Below are positions 27,858 through 29,368 of a DNA stretch of 29,368 nt, piece after piece; the first letter of the stretch is position 1, and each line of letters opens with the position of its first letter. The notes beneath the pieces are model-generated. The model had not been told where the DNA came from. It did not search any database and saw only the letters and a program-made list of their open reading frames with translations. The translations under genes were made by a program, and so were the position numbers. Source of the DNA: Dimorphilus gyrociliatus (lineage: Eukaryota > Annelida > Polychaeta > Dinophilidae); assembly GCA_904063045.1 (NCBI GenBank), contig CAJFCJ010000065.1, positions 63,457 to 92,824 of the forward strand. Reading direction: 5' to 3'.

Positions 27858-28556
27858 TGGGGGTTTAATGTTTACATTTTTTCTATTTTTCAGTGTAACC
27901 ATCCTCTTTTTCTAAACACTTGCTGACTCTATGCCCTACTCCCCTGTATAAATTTGGTAATAAGTTTGGTATCCTTTTTACACCCTCATAAGAACACTTT
28001 TGAACTTTCTTCCATAATTCCGCCTCAGATTTGAATTTTAGCTGATATATCTTCTATTACAGGCAGAACATCTTCAACAATAAAACTGCTATAGTTGTCA
28101 GCATTCAGTTTTTTCTTTAGCCTCCATATCTCAAATATTCCATCAGATGTTATGAGTCCCCAAACCATTACTCCACCTCTGCCCATATTTTTCATCACCC
28201 TGAAGTCTTTTTCACCATGATTTGTCCATGTGAAGTCAGGTCTTTGTCTCACTCATTTATACCTGAAATTTTGTCTTTTCAGCTCCATACATCTGCTTCT
28301 AATTCCTGGAAAATTTTTCCTGCTATCACCCTTTCTTTATTTATTTCTAATTTCTTTAGTATTCTTTTCATCCTGCCTATGTCTCTCTCTGTAAGTCTCT
28401 TTGAACAACCCTTATTCTCCTGTTCTAGTGGATTGATATCATATAATATTGCTAACTGATGATTGTGCCATTCCCAAAATCTTTGCTGTTGCTCTTAATT
28501 TTCCTATTTTCTTGTATTTCCTTAGTACAAGATTCCCAATGTCTTTACTCCACATC
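27858..28556 (-). mobile_element. Tc1/mariner element with internal deletion
   Basis: Minus-strand Tc1 transposase pieces: an N-terminal region near 28350-28550 (LTERDIGRMKR), a middle part 28252-28025 (RQRPDFTWTNHGEKDF, VMVWGLITSDGIFEIW, VEDVLPVIEDISAK), then a direct jump to the C-terminal end (ELWKK..., LYRGVGHRVSKCLEKE) near 28020-27900. The block with the second catalytic Asp and the catalytic Glu is deleted, so it is inactive. The 3' end stops abruptly near 27858, without a terminal repeat. Confidence 0.75.
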
Positions 28557-28698
28557 ATAGTTAAATAAATACAATAAAAATTAACCAATATATTTAAATT
28601 GACAATAATAGATAAATTTAACTTGGATAATTGAACAAGTCAAAAAAATTTTAGTTTACAATGTTTTTTTTAATGCCAAACTGGAAATCAAGTGTCTG

Positions 28699-28927
28699 TT
28701 CCAATAATTATGAAACACAGCCAAATAAAGAAAAAATATTTTGCTAATAATATTCCCAAATATCATCATTTTCTCAATTTTTTTTTCAATATTACATAAA
28801 TATTACTCTTTATCTGTATAAATTTAGACAAAAAAAACTATTTTCATGGGAATGAACATTTTTGACCATTATTTGAAATTTGGCTTATCAAAATTTAGGG
28901 TGTTTCAAAATGTATGCGGATTTCTGT
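28699..28927 (+). mobile_element. Tc1 3'-end fragment with terminal repeat
   Basis: The sequence from CCAATAATTATGAAACACAGCCAAATAAAG onward (start at ~28700) matches the 3' untranslated part of the Tc1 at 10617-10680 in plus orientation. It ends in the family terminal repeat at 28882-28927 (GGCTTATCAAAATTTAGGG...). It is opposite in orientation to the neighbouring Tc1 at 27858-28556. So either two fragments lie head-to-head, or the family has long terminal repeats that include this segment. Confidence 0.55.
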
Positions 28928-28930
28928 ATA

Positions 28931-29368
28931 CCTAACTAATAATTGAATTCTACAAGCTACTAATCACCTTATGGTATTAGCCAATTCATTTTCAGGTATA
29001 AGACATATAATTTCATTCTATCGAAATCTGTTTAAACTGCATCCGGTTTGAACAGTAGATCAGGGCACTTTTTACTATGAGACTACAAATAGTTACAGAT
29101 TTTTATATAGGTTCTGGTTAACAAAGGGATGCTTACCTTTTTTGAACATTTGTATATTAATATCTGTTGTATAGGTTAATTGGGGTTCAAAGATCTGAAA
29201 TTGAGTTAATTAACTTAAGACTGAGGATGTAAATTATATTTTACTGTATTGTCCTAACTTGTTAAATACTCCCACTAGATGGCATTAAATAAAATTTCAT
29301 TTTCCCCAAGGACTCTTAACTTCTTCATAAGAAATCACTTGAATTTGTACATATTTAGAGTTCTACTA
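28931..29368. other. Non-coding stretch, window edge
   Basis: AT-rich sequence with no gene, RNA or repeat that I can support. Confidence 0.45.

Overview
This looks like AT-rich nuclear DNA from an invertebrate animal. The evidence is short GT-AG introns (about 50-65 bp), TATA-like boxes, an AATAAA signal, a secreted protein built from chitin-binding, thrombospondin type-1 and C1q-like parts, a class A GPCR exon, and many decayed Tc1/mariner and FLYWCH/Mutator-like (MULE) transposons. I cannot name the species. A rotifer or another small spiralian would fit, but that is a guess.

The main large-scale structure is an imperfect inverted duplication. The left arm (about 2.7-8.6 kb) holds, in order, an unrecognised multi-exon gene 'X' (+), a dead Tc1 element (-), a leucine-rich-repeat (LRR) gene fragment (+) and a thrombospondin type-1 exon (-). 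The right arm (about 18.3-24.7 kb) holds the same four items in mirror order and opposite orientation. Only the right arm keeps an open LRR gene (1058 codons, 18746-21922). Each arm has its own later insertions and deletions. A 1012-bp MULE with an 8-of-9 target-site duplication sits only in the left arm (7158-8169).

The loop between the arms (about 8.6-18.3 kb) contains more Tc1 remnants and a third LRR copy, 5'-truncated and frameshifted (11457-13962), with an antisense scrap of the same gene family fused just upstream. It also contains a GPCR 3' exon trapped between two transposons, a decayed FLYWCH MULE on the minus strand, and a gag-like retroelement remnant with an internal tandem duplication.

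Right of the inverted duplication lie two overlapping copies of a ~206-bp MULE-type MITE and the best gene in the window, a two-exon gene for a 624-residue secreted protein (25739-27676) with TATA box and poly(A) signal. More Tc1 debris follows. Near the left edge, at 1477-1671 (-), is a short secreted-peptide-like gene with a TATA box and one in-frame stop inside its signal peptide.

The genes show no common pathway. The window is best read as a transposon-rich, recently rearranged locus carrying a small LRR family and secreted TSP1-type proteins. The most informative signals are the inverted duplication, the 9-bp-TSD MITE family with telomere-like internal motifs, and a MITE that supplies the end of a GPCR reading frame.
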